A DNA stretch of 64,000 nucleotides from RHLJ01 sp965212165. Its GTDB lineage: Bacteria; Bacteroidota; Rhodothermia; Balneolales; Balneolaceae. Position numbers and translations under genes: made by a program. Under the pieces are notes generated by a model. It ran no database searches, was not told the origin of the DNA, and saw only the letters and a program-made list of their open reading frames with translations. Positions 48,120-57,149 of the stretch are shown here, piece after piece (position 1 is the stretch's first letter; every line of letters begins with the position of its first letter). The stretch lies in the NCBI GenBank assembly GCA_965212165.1, contig OZ243096.1, positions 1,674,001-1,738,000 on the forward strand, written 5' to 3'.

Positions 48120-50147
48120 ATTTCTTTTTTAAGTAAACATAATTCATTTGTAATCTCCATAATTGTAGGAACTTTGTTTTCTATGGCTGTACTAATAGTT
48201 TGGTTTACAGTGAGAGCCAAGCTTGATCAGTCGAATTATAGCCTTGTAGTTTCTGGTGGTAATTCTATTGCGCAAAAAATTGCAGTCGAAATCGAGAGTT
48301 TTGTAATGGCTGCAGATGCATTTCACAGAAGATTAAAAGCCTCAAATACTGAAAGTGATATAGAATTCAACTTTGAAGCCGATTTAATTCTTCATCAAAA
48401 TAAAGAGTTACTTTTTTTCGGATTCATTGATAATGAAATAAATTTTAATGGTGATCTAGTCTCAGGAGTAAATGAAGATTGGATTTATGAATTGTGTGAT
48501 AAGGTATTTCTCAATTCTAGTATTAATTCCAATACTAAAGAATCAATAAAAATCTATAGAAGTGAAGAGAAAGGCGACTTACTAATATTTAACACACCCT
48601 TTTTTAAAGACCAAAAATATAATGGGTCAATTATTTTTGCTGTAGACATTAAAAGTTTTCTTGATAGTGAATTGAAAAATATGCCTCAGTTCTATTTAGA
48701 AGTATCAGATACGAATCAGCACTTACTCTATAGTTCTAATACACCTTTTGAAATCCGAGATCAATACATCTACACTAAGTCAATCGATTTTGAATCCTTA
48801 TCAACACTAGATTTACAATTAAGAGTAACTACAACAGCATTATTTTTTGAGAACAATAATTATAATTTCATATATGTAGGATTAATCGTTGCTCTTACTC
48901 TTTCCATATTGTTATCAATTACAGTATTTACAGTACAAAAGTTAAAACTTAGCTCGAAAAATCTAGGAATATTAAATCAACAGTTATCTCAAGAACGCGA
49001 AAAAGCAGATAAAGCATCACTAGCAAAAACTGAGTTTCTTTCGAATATGAGTCATGAAATCCGTACACCATTAAGTGCAATTCTCGGATTTTTATCAATT
49101 ATGAAAATGGAGAAACTGACCTTAGACCAAAAGAGCTATGTTAATTTGATGGAGACATCTTCAAAGAATTTACTTTCTATTGTAAATGATATTCTTGAAG
49201 TAGAGAAGATTGAATCGGGTGAAATTAGTCTATCAAATGAAATATTTAATCCATTAGATGAGATTAAAAAGATGGTTCAAATTCAAAGGCCATTTTTTGA
49301 AGAAAAAGGTCTCTATATGAACATAAATATCACCAACGAAAGTATAAATGTAATTGGCGACCCTGATAAATTCCATCAAATTTGTACAAATCTAATAAGG
49401 AATGCATTCAAGTTTACAGAAAAAGGGGGGCTTGAAATAAGTGTGCAAAACTCAATTAATAAAGAACAATCAAAGCTAATTGTTCTTTTCAAGGATACTG
49501 GAATTGGAATTTCGAAAGAGAAAGTTGATGTGATTTTTGACCGGTTTACTCAAGTTGATTCCAGTTCAAAACGCAAATATGAAGGTACTGGTCTAGGTCT
49601 TGCTATAACAAAGAAATTAGCTGAAGCTATGGGTGGAAGTATTCAAGTTAAAAGTGAACTTGGTTTCGGCACAGAGTTTGAAGTTACTTTAGTTTTCAGA
49701 ACTGTAAAAGATCAGAAAGAAAACCCAACAATAATTGAAGATGCATTTGATGAAAGTGATTTGCCAAGTTATGCATCTAAGAAGATCTTAGTTGTAGATG
49801 ATCATTTTGTAAATATTCTTGTAATTAAAAAAGTTCTAAATAAATATGGAATAATTTCAGACCACACTGAAAACGGTGAGGATGCAGTCCAAAAAGTACT
49901 AAATAATCATTATGATATGGTTTTTATGGATATACATATGCCTTTGATTGATGGATTCGAAACAACACGTCAAATTAGAGCATTAGGATTTACTATGCCT
50001 ATCATTGGATTGTCTGCAGATGTTACTAAGCAAACAATGCTAGATGCCAAAGAAAGTGGAATGCAAGACTATTTAACAAAACCATTTACTCGTGCTGAGT
50101 TGGAGAAAAACCTTAGTCTATTTCTGGTAAAACAAGAAAAAAACTAA
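48120..50147 (+). CDS. Membrane hybrid histidine kinase with receiver domain
   Basis: The first standard start, TTG 48174 (657 residues), leaves only about twelve hydrophobic residues of the first helix. The frame is open back to 48108, and an ATT at 48120, three bases after AGAGGGGGTTC, gives a full helix (NSFVISIIVGTLFSMAVLIV), so a non-standard start is my preferred call. A second helix lies near TTG-numbered residues 235-255, enclosing a sensor domain of about 200 residues outside the membrane. HisKA (H294 in MSHEIRTPLSA), HATPase_c (NAFKFT, DTGIGI, GTGLGLAI) and a receiver (D586 in FMDIHMP, Lys in LTKPFT) follow. The signal sensed is unknown, and no output regulator is adjacent. Confidence 0.85.
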   Translation: MSFLSKHNSFVISIIVGTLFSMAVLIVWFTVRAKLDQSNYSLVVSGGNSIAQKIAVEIESFVMAADAFHRRLKASNTESDIEFNFEADLILHQNKELLFFGFIDNEINFNGDLVSGVNEDWIYELCDKVFLNSSINSNTKESIKIYRSEEKGDLLIFNTPFFKDQKYNGSIIFAVDIKSFLDSELKNMPQFYLEVSDTNQHLLYSSNTPFEIRDQYIYTKSIDFESLSTLDLQLRVTTTALFFENNNYNFIYVGLIVALTLSILLSITVFTVQKLKLSSKNLGILNQQLSQEREKADKASLAKTEFLSNMSHEIRTPLSAILGFLSIMKMEKLTLDQKSYVNLMETSSKNLLSIVNDILEVEKIESGEISLSNEIFNPLDEIKKMVQIQRPFFEEKGLYMNINITNESINVIGDPDKFHQICTNLIRNAFKFTEKGGLEISVQNSINKEQSKLIVLFKDTGIGISKEKVDVIFDRFTQVDSSSKRKYEGTGLGLAITKKLAEAMGGSIQVKSELGFGTEFEVTLVFRTVKDQKENPTIIEDAFDESDLPSYASKKILVVDDHFVNILVIKKVLNKYGIISDHTENGEDAVQKVLNNHYDMVFMDIHMPLIDGFETTRQIRALGFTMPIIGLSADVTKQTMLDAKESGMQDYLTKPFTRAELEKNLSLFLVKQEKN

Positions 50148-50175
50148 GGTTTAAGTCACAAAATTCTTTAGTTAG

Positions 50176-50203
50176 CTTATGATTTTATAGGCTTAATCAT
50201 AAG
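50176..50203. repeat. Hairpin after the histidine kinase
   Basis: CTTATGATT (50176-50184) and AATCATAAG (50195-50203) form a 9-base stem with a 10-base loop. No T run follows on either strand, so termination is only possible. Confidence 0.45.
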
Positions 50204-50227
50204 ATCCTGAAACAAGTTCAGGATGAC
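50203..50227. repeat. CCTGAA-TTCAGG palindromic repeat, copy 2
   Basis: It has the same core as at 18960, followed by ATGAC. It sits between two convergent genes. Confidence 0.65.
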
Positions 50228-50260
50228 CTGAGATGGTAAGGCCTAATATTGGGATTTACC

Positions 50261-51010
50261 TCAGTTACTATACCAGTCCTTTAATCGGATTTCAGTATCA
50301 ATTTCAGCTAAGTCTACGATCGCTTTGAATTTCTGAATATCTTGACCTCTATGATGATATGGGTACATCACTTCAGGCTGGAACTCAACAACAGCACTTG
50401 CAGCCTGATAAATATCCATAGTAAATGGAAGGTTCATACAAACAAATGCAATATCAATATTTTCAAGAGCTCGCATTTCTGGAACGTCTTCTGTATCTCC
50501 TGATAAGTAAACATGCTTACCTCCAAAATCGATTACATATCCGTTACCACGGCCTTTATTATGGCGTGAAGATTCGTCATCTGGTAGATTATACATTGCA
50601 ACACCAGTAACATTCATACCCAATACGTCTTTTGTTTCTTCGTTAGCAATGATGACTAGATTCTTCTTATAAGATGCATCCATAGCGTCAGCAACTGCTT
50701 GAGGAACAACAAAAGTAGTGTTTTCGGTATTTAGACCAGCAAGGGTATTAGGATTATGATGATCACCATGAATATCTGTTATAAAAATGATATCCGGCGC
50801 ATCAAAATCTGCAAACTTTTCAGCTCCACCATATGGATCAACAAAAATAGTTTTACCGTCAAAAGTAAATGCTACAGTACCATGATTAATCGGATACACA
50901 GTTAAATCTCCCATTTCTGTTTCGAATGTATCGGGAGAATTAGAGAGTTGTGCAAATGCTGAAATCGTGAAAAGTGTAATTAATAATAGTGAAAGAGTAA
51001 TGCGTTTCAT
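50261..51010 (-). CDS. Secreted metallo-beta-lactamase-fold hydrolase
   Basis: The 249-residue protein starts with a signal peptide (ITLSLLLITLFTISAFAQ, cleaved about residue 20). The MBL motif is IITDIHGDHHNP (HxDHH form), with later HVYLSGDTEDVPEM supplying the bridging Asp and a C-terminal His in YPYHHRGQ. This is the UlaG/UPF0173-like branch. It would hydrolyse a small phosphorylated or lactone compound outside the cytoplasm, which is unusual for this branch. It is unrelated in detail to the MBL gene at 28125. Confidence 0.82.
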   Translation of the reverse strand: MKRITLSLLLITLFTISAFAQLSNSPDTFETEMGDLTVYPINHGTVAFTFDGKTIFVDPYGGAEKFADFDAPDIIFITDIHGDHHNPNTLAGLNTENTTFVVPQAVADAMDASYKKNLVIIANEETKDVLGMNVTGVAMYNLPDDESSRHNKGRGNGYVIDFGGKHVYLSGDTEDVPEMRALENIDIAFVCMNLPFTMDIYQAASAVVEFQPEVMYPYHHRGQDIQKFKAIVDLAEIDTEIRLKDWYSN

Positions 51011-51161
51011 GAAGATGAGTTTAGTTAGTTATTGAAGGCTAAACAGTTACGTACTCTTAATCATTCATAAACAAATGTTAGAATTTGAATAGCCTCATCG
51101 TTGCCTTTCTAAAAGGATTAATGCACTTTTATGCTCACTCACAGTTTAAAAATAAAGTAAG

Positions 51162-52532
51162 GTGGAAAAAGAATTATCTAACGAAGAGAACAAACAAGAC
51201 ATTAGCTGGTTACAACGTATTTCAGAACAAAGTTGGGAGCCTGAATTACTGATCTCAGGTTTAGCGGTTTATGCGACTTTACAGCTACCTAAATTAGTTC
51301 ACAAATTCTATCAATATTATCAGTTCAACTTTCAAGCAGATACTGGTGTGATTGATGAATTATTACCACTTATGGTAGTTGCTGTTTTCTTAATGGCGCT
51401 TCAAGTACTTAGTATGGCTTTCATTTTTCATTTTGTTGTACGAGCTTTTTGGGTAGGGTTAGTAGGTTTAAACTCGGTATTTAAAAATGGAATTAACTAC
51501 GATAAACTAGAATATAGTGAGATTTATAAATCTGAAATGAAGAAACGTATTGGTAACAATGATAACTTTTTGTTAGCCACAGATCGATTAGCAAGTTTAG
51601 TATTCTCACAAGCCTTTCTTTTCGTTTTTTACATGATTGGGATTGGTTTTCTATACCTCGTTTTCTTTCTATTTATCAATGTTGTTAAGCTTATGGTTTC
51701 TGAAGAGGTCTTTGATCTATATTCAAAAATTATCATGAGCATTTCATTTATTGCAATAATTGGGGTGGCAGTAATAAGTGTAGTTTTAAATCTAAAACGT
51801 TTCAGAAATATTGAGCGTTATGCGAAACTTCATTTTAAACTGAATTGGTATGTTGGCAATTTTTTCTATCCTTATTTACTAAAGCCTATCCAGTATTTGG
51901 TATTCATGTTTATGTCAAACATTCCAACTAAGAAGTTCCAGAAATCTTCTATTATCATCATGATTTGTTTTATGGGGCTTATGATGAAAAATACGTTTGA
52001 TCTTATGGAGACCAATATAATTGAGAGTAGAGATTTTTATTCTGAAAGATCATCTGTAAATACTTATGATAGCAACAATTATGAAAGTGAATTCGAAGGA
52101 GAAATGATTAGCGATCCGATCATCGAAAAACCTATTGTCAAATCATCAGATTATATATCGATGTTTATTCCATATTCAAAGATGTTAGATATTAAACTAA
52201 ATGCCTTTTGTAATGTAGAAGAACCAGTGGAAACTTTAAATCGATATGAAAAGAGGAAGGAATTAAATGGTTCGAATATTGAATGTATAAATCGGTTTTT
52301 CACATTTATGGTAAATGAAAAAGATACACTTCCGTCGGATTTACTATTTACAAAGCATACAAAAACAGATCAAAAAGGATACCGCACCTTTCTTCAATTA
52401 CCAGATAGTTTACCAATTGGAAAAAATCTGCTAAGCATAAAAAGACATATGTTAGATGAAGAAGATGCAAAACGTGATTCACTCGGTAGAGGATTAACAT
52501 TCGAGGCAGAAATACCTTTTTGGGTTCAATAA
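51162..52532 (+). CDS. Membrane protein of unknown function
   Basis: The 456-residue protein starts at GTG 51162 after AAGTAAG. It has about five membrane helices (near residues 28-45, 68-105, 148-180, 192-215 and 262-278), then a hydrophilic C-terminal half of about 180 residues with a Cys pair (NAFCNVEEP and GSNIECINRFF) that probably faces the periplasm. WLQRISEQSWEPELLISG at the N-terminus is distinctive and may mark a family, but I do not recognise it. The next gene follows after 33 bases. Confidence 0.7.
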   Translation: MEKELSNEENKQDISWLQRISEQSWEPELLISGLAVYATLQLPKLVHKFYQYYQFNFQADTGVIDELLPLMVVAVFLMALQVLSMAFIFHFVVRAFWVGLVGLNSVFKNGINYDKLEYSEIYKSEMKKRIGNNDNFLLATDRLASLVFSQAFLFVFYMIGIGFLYLVFFLFINVVKLMVSEEVFDLYSKIIMSISFIAIIGVAVISVVLNLKRFRNIERYAKLHFKLNWYVGNFFYPYLLKPIQYLVFMFMSNIPTKKFQKSSIIIMICFMGLMMKNTFDLMETNIIESRDFYSERSSVNTYDSNNYESEFEGEMISDPIIEKPIVKSSDYISMFIPYSKMLDIKLNAFCNVEEPVETLNRYEKRKELNGSNIECINRFFTFMVNEKDTLPSDLLFTKHTKTDQKGYRTFLQLPDSLPIGKNLLSIKRHMLDEEDAKRDSLGRGLTFEAEIPFWVQ

Positions 52533-52565
52533 GTAAACTCTGTAATAGAATTCTTAAATTTAGGG

Positions 52566-54119
52566 ATGAAAAAAGAACTACAACTCAGAGTTTTACCGGA
52601 GATAGCCGGTCAACCTGAACGTCTACAGCAATTTATCTCGAAACAGGAAGGAATTCCTGAAAATGAAATTAGGCATATCGAAATTGTAAAACGGTCAATC
52701 GATGCTCGCCAGAAACAAGTGATAGTTAATCTTAAAGTTCAAGTTTATGTAAACGAAGACTTTCATGAGATTCCAATTCATCTCCCTGATTATCCTGATG
52801 TTTCAAATGCTGAAGAAGTTATCATTATTGGATTGGGTCCAGCAGGATTATTCGCTGCCCTTCGATTGATTGAAGCAGGTAAAAAGCCCGTTGTTCTAGA
52901 ACGAGGAAAAGACGTAAAAGCTAGAATTAAGGACTTGAAAGGTATTAATGTTGATCACATAGTAAATGAAGATTCTAATTACTGTTTTGGAGAAGGTGGG
53001 GCTGGAACCTATTCTGATGGAAAACTTTATACTCGATCAAAAAAACGTGGTGATGTAAATCGCATATTAGAATTGTTGGTTGGTTTTGGTGCTGTAAAAG
53101 AAATTATAGTGGAAGCTCATCCACATATCGGAACGAATAAGCTCCCTAAGATTATCGCAAGCATGAGAGAATGTATTATCGAACACGGCGGAGAAATTCA
53201 CTTCAATACCCGAGTTACAGATTTTTTATTAGAGGGTGATTCCATAAAGGGAGTGAGAACTCAAAACGGGAATACATTTAACGCAAAAAATGTAATCCTA
53301 GCCACGGGTCATTCAGCTCGAGATATTTTTGAACTTCTCCATCAAAAAGAAATTGAAATAGAACTCAAACCTTTAGCAATAGGAGTTCGAGTTGAACATT
53401 CCCAGCAACTCATTGATCAAATCCAATACAGTTGCGATGACAGAGGTGAGTTCCTTCCTCCATCACCATATAGTATTGTTAAGCAAGTTGGTGGTAGAGG
53501 TGTTTACTCTTTTTGTATGTGTCCGGGTGGAGTAATTGCACCTTGTGCAACAAGTCCCGGAGAAATTGTGACCAATGGTTGGTCATCATCAAGAAGAGCA
53601 AGATCAACAGCTAATTCTGGAATTGTAGTAGAACTTAGGGAAGCAGATTTTAAACATTTTGCAAAATTTGGTCCGCTTGCAGCAATGGAATTTCAGAAAT
53701 CGATCGAACAAAGAGCTTGGGCAGCTGGCGGTAAAACTCAAACAGCACCGGCGCAGCGACTAGAAGATTTTGTTAATGGGAAAGTCTCTGTTGACTTGCC
53801 AAAAACATCCTATTCTCCTGGATTAAAGTCTGTTGAATTAGGAGAGGTTTTACCAGATTTCATCCATAAAACTTTGAAAAGTGGATTCAGAGCATTTGGT
53901 GATTCTATGAAAGGTTATATGACTAATGATGCCGTTGTTCATGCTCCAGAATCAAGGACTTCATCACCAGTTAGAATTCCGAGAGATTATAAGACATTAG
54001 AACATGTTAGAATAAAAGGTTTATTTCCCTGTGGTGAAGGAGCTGGATATGCAGGCGGAATTATTTCTGCAGCTATTGATGGTGAGAAAATCGCTAATGC
54101 GATTTCAATCAGGAATTAA
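52566..54119 (+). CDS. FAD-dependent oxidoreductase (COG2509-like)
   Basis: The 517-residue protein has an N-terminal ferredoxin-like domain of about 85 residues, followed by a two-dinucleotide-fold core. The FAD GxGxxG is VIIGLGPAGLFAALRLIEAG, with VVLERG at the second strand. CFGEGGAGTYSDGKLYTR, VILATGHSARDIF and the C-terminal LFPCGEGAGYAGGI that closes over FAD follow. The family is widespread and annotated as 'FAD-dependent dehydrogenase'; the substrate is not established. No membrane segment is seen. Confidence 0.88.
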   Translation: MKKELQLRVLPEIAGQPERLQQFISKQEGIPENEIRHIEIVKRSIDARQKQVIVNLKVQVYVNEDFHEIPIHLPDYPDVSNAEEVIIIGLGPAGLFAALRLIEAGKKPVVLERGKDVKARIKDLKGINVDHIVNEDSNYCFGEGGAGTYSDGKLYTRSKKRGDVNRILELLVGFGAVKEIIVEAHPHIGTNKLPKIIASMRECIIEHGGEIHFNTRVTDFLLEGDSIKGVRTQNGNTFNAKNVILATGHSARDIFELLHQKEIEIELKPLAIGVRVEHSQQLIDQIQYSCDDRGEFLPPSPYSIVKQVGGRGVYSFCMCPGGVIAPCATSPGEIVTNGWSSSRRARSTANSGIVVELREADFKHFAKFGPLAAMEFQKSIEQRAWAAGGKTQTAPAQRLEDFVNGKVSVDLPKTSYSPGLKSVELGEVLPDFIHKTLKSGFRAFGDSMKGYMTNDAVVHAPESRTSSPVRIPRDYKTLEHVRIKGLFPCGEGAGYAGGIISAAIDGEKIANAISIRN

Positions 54120-54207
54120 GAATATGGAAGAAAGGCAATATTCAATATTCAACAAGTGCCAAAGGCATCCCTATGGGAGAATAGACTATTAAGAACAAAT
54201 ACTCAAA

Positions 54208-54654
54208 ATGAAAATCACACAAGCTACTTTAGATGATCTAGAGGAATTGAATAATTTATTTGATGGATATCGAGTTTTCTATAAAATGAAATCAGATAAA
54301 ATAGCTAGCAAAGCATTTCTGGAAGCACGAATTAAGAAGAATGAGTCTGTGATTTTTATATCCAGAGACGAAGCCGGAATAGCAACCGGTTTTACCCAGT
54401 TATATCCATTGTTCTCATCAACAAGAATGAAAAGAGTCTGGTTATTAAACGACCTTTTTGTTGAGCCAAAATATCGTAGTATGGGTTTTTCAAAAGCTCT
54501 GATTGAAACTGCTAAAGAATTGTGCAGGAAAACCGGAGCGGCAGGAATGAGTCTGGAAACAACCAAAGACAATCATGTTGGAAATAAGTTATACCTAACT
54601 ACCGGCTGGACTTTGGACGAAGACCATAATTATTATCACTGGAAAACAGATTAA
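54208..54654 (+). CDS. GNAT-family N-acetyltransferase
   Basis: The 148-residue protein shows the GNAT order: N-terminal helices, beta strands with AGIATGFTQLYP and RVWLLNDLFVEPKYRSMGFSKAL (the acetyl-CoA pyrophosphate loop R-x-x-G-F/x-S/K), then AAGMSLETTKDNHVGNKLY and a final YYHW strand. It transfers an acetyl group to an amine of an unknown small molecule or protein. It stands between the FAD enzyme and the T9SS protein. Confidence 0.9.
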   Translation: MKITQATLDDLEELNNLFDGYRVFYKMKSDKIASKAFLEARIKKNESVIFISRDEAGIATGFTQLYPLFSSTRMKRVWLLNDLFVEPKYRSMGFSKALIETAKELCRKTGAAGMSLETTKDNHVGNKLYLTTGWTLDEDHNYYHWKTD

Positions 54655-54714
54655 TAATATTCTTTTTAGCTATTTTAATCGATCTAAAAAATTCAACATC
54701 TTAAAAGTAATTAA

Positions 54715-57081
54715 ATGAAAAGAATCGCTAAAAATGTATTAAGTGGACTCGTAGCTATTATCGCCACTTTGTTTAGTACTACGGTTTATGCTCAGGTTAC
54801 GACTCCAACACCTCCTTATGCAATTGGAGATGAAATTACTGCAAATGGTGACTTTGAAGCATTTGCACTTGGTGAGGTTACTGTAAGCGGTTTAAATTGG
54901 TCTTTCAATATTACAGAAAATGGCGCTTCTGCTGCGTTCGAAATTATAGAAAGCGGTGAATCTAACAATGAAAAAGCACTCAAGATCGATTTTGGAACTT
55001 TCAATAATCAACCAGACTTAGACTGGAGTGTAGAAGCGGTAAATGAACCACTTAATGTTGTAGAAGGAGACGTATATGAGGCTAGTTTTTGGTTAAAAGC
55101 TGATGCATCAACAAGATTAGCTAAATACTATTTTAATCTACCAGCAAGTGGGGGTTGGGCAAGGTATGAACAAGAAATTGATACACTTACTACTGATTGG
55201 AAAGAGTATAAAATTAGACATACAGCAAATGCTGCCGACGAAACCAACTCAATGAGATTTTCTATTTCTTTGAATTTTGCTGATAATGATGGATCGACTA
55301 TATGGATTGACAACCTTTCAATTAAAAAAATCACCGAAACAACAGTTGAAACTGAGGGAACATGGGGCTTTGAAAATCTAGTATTAGGAGATTGGAAGCC
55401 GTTAGTTGACTTACCGTTTGATGTAAGTACTACTGGCGATGTATCAGATGAGCAAGCTAATAATGGAATATATTCTGCAAAAATTCAAGTTGGCGATGAT
55501 GCTTTAGTTGGAGCTCTAGTGAATGACAACTACGACGTTGGTGTATTTGATACTTTAAGAGCTAGCGTTTTTATTCCTGCTTCAGAACTAAGTGAAATTG
55601 AAACTGTTCAAATATACTTTTTGCATGGTAATAATTGGGATTTTGTAAGTACTGATTATGAAAGCACTAATTTAACTGCTGATTCTTGGAATGACTTACA
55701 ATTAGTTGCGCCTGAAGGAATTGGGAATACCCAAAGAGTTGGGATTCAGTTTATTGGAAAAGAAACCACTGGGACTTCATTTTTATTTATAGATGATATT
55801 TCGATTGTAGAATACGTTCCTGAAATATTTGAACCAGAAGGTACTTGGAGTTTTGAAAATCAAGTGTTTGGAGAATGGGCTCCACTTGTTGATTTACCAT
55901 TTAATAATAATACCATAGGTGAGATATCGAATGAACAAGCATTATCTGGATCTTACTCTGCAAAGATTCAAGTACAAGATAATGCATCTGTAGGAGCACT
56001 TATTAACAATACCTATTCTATCGGTGTCTACGATACGTTAAAAGCCAATGTTTTTATTCCAGCATCAGAATTGGAAGATATTGAAACCGTTCAGATTTTC
56101 TTTCTTCATGGTGGTAATTGGGACTTTACAAGTACCGATTATGAGAGTTCTAATCTATCAGCTGATGCTTGGAATGATCTACAATTAGTTGCTCCAGAAG
56201 GGATTGGAAGTACCCAAAGGATAGGGGTTCAATTTATAGGTAAAGATACTACCGGGACTTCCTATCTATATATAGATGATATTTCAGTAACTGAGTACGT
56301 TCCAGCAGTATTTGAACCAGAAGGAACCTGGAGTTTCGAAAGTCAAATTTTAGGAGAATGGTTACCTCTCGTTGATTTAGATTTTGGTAATAATACAACT
56401 GGAGTAGTTTCTGATGAGCAAGCTTTTTCAGGTAGTTATTCAGCTAAAATTGAAGTCGCAAATAATGCATCGGTCGGAGCACTTATAAACAATACGTACG
56501 AAGTTGAAGTAGGGGATACAATGCGGGCGAAAGTTTTTATTCCTGAATCTGAGCTAGTTGAAATAGAAAACTTACAGATTTTTGTTTTACATGGCGGTAA
56601 CTGGGATTTTATAAGTACTGATTATGAAAGTGCAAGTCTGGATGCGGATGTTTGGAACAATATTGAGTTAGTAGTACCAGAAGGAACAGGTGCTACTCAA
56701 AGAATTGGGATTCAGTTTATTGGAAAAGATAGTACCGATGTATCATTCCTATATATTGATGATATAGCAGTAATTAGTCCAAATACGAATACCACGATCG
56801 AGTTAGATGAAAACCCTGAAACTTTTGAATTGAGTCAAAACTATCCAAATCCATTTAATCCATCTACGAAAATTTCGTATGTATTACCGAATACATCTAA
56901 TGTCACTCTTGATGTATTTAATATGCTTGGACAAAAAGTAGCTACCCTTGTTGATAGCCGTCAAAATGCAGGAAACTATACTGTTAACTTTGATGCGAGT
57001 AATTTGTCTTCAGGGATTTACCTCTATAGAATTCAAGCTGGTTCATTTAATCAAATTAAAAGAATGACGTTGATTAAATAG
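54715..57081 (+). CDS. T9SS-exported protein with three 161-residue repeats
   Basis: The 788-residue secreted protein has a signal peptide (about 1-27, ending TTVYAQ). A carbohydrate-binding-like beta-sandwich spans residues 32-210. Three tandem repeats begin at E214, E375 and E536, each starting EGTW(G/S)FE and exactly 161 residues apart, ending with FIDDIS-type strands. A type IX secretion C-terminal domain (about 705-788) follows, with FELSQNYPNPFNPSTKISY and SSGIYLYRIQAG. It should cross the outer membrane and be released or anchored on the surface. No catalytic domain is evident, so adhesion or glycan binding is likely. The tandem units differ enough to have been long fixed. Confidence 0.85.
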   Translation: MKRIAKNVLSGLVAIIATLFSTTVYAQVTTPTPPYAIGDEITANGDFEAFALGEVTVSGLNWSFNITENGASAAFEIIESGESNNEKALKIDFGTFNNQPDLDWSVEAVNEPLNVVEGDVYEASFWLKADASTRLAKYYFNLPASGGWARYEQEIDTLTTDWKEYKIRHTANAADETNSMRFSISLNFADNDGSTIWIDNLSIKKITETTVETEGTWGFENLVLGDWKPLVDLPFDVSTTGDVSDEQANNGIYSAKIQVGDDALVGALVNDNYDVGVFDTLRASVFIPASELSEIETVQIYFLHGNNWDFVSTDYESTNLTADSWNDLQLVAPEGIGNTQRVGIQFIGKETTGTSFLFIDDISIVEYVPEIFEPEGTWSFENQVFGEWAPLVDLPFNNNTIGEISNEQALSGSYSAKIQVQDNASVGALINNTYSIGVYDTLKANVFIPASELEDIETVQIFFLHGGNWDFTSTDYESSNLSADAWNDLQLVAPEGIGSTQRIGVQFIGKDTTGTSYLYIDDISVTEYVPAVFEPEGTWSFESQILGEWLPLVDLDFGNNTTGVVSDEQAFSGSYSAKIEVANNASVGALINNTYEVEVGDTMRAKVFIPESELVEIENLQIFVLHGGNWDFISTDYESASLDADVWNNIELVVPEGTGATQRIGIQFIGKDSTDVSFLYIDDIAVISPNTNTTIELDENPETFELSQNYPNPFNPSTKISYVLPNTSNVTLDVFNMLGQKVATLVDSRQNAGNYTVNFDASNLSSGIYLYRIQAGSFNQIKRMTLIK

Positions 57082-57103
57082 TGAATCCATAAATCTAATT
57101 ATC

Positions 57104-57138
57104 AAAGCCTTTTTAGCAATAGAAAGGCTTTTTTTTTA
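57104..57138 (+). terminator. Rho-independent terminator after the T9SS protein gene
   Basis: AAAGCCTTT (57104-57112) pairs with AAAGGCTTT (57123-57131), followed by a T run to 57138. It lies 22 bases after the stop and just before the next gene. Confidence 0.88.
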
Positions 57139-57149
57139 TTCTATAATGA

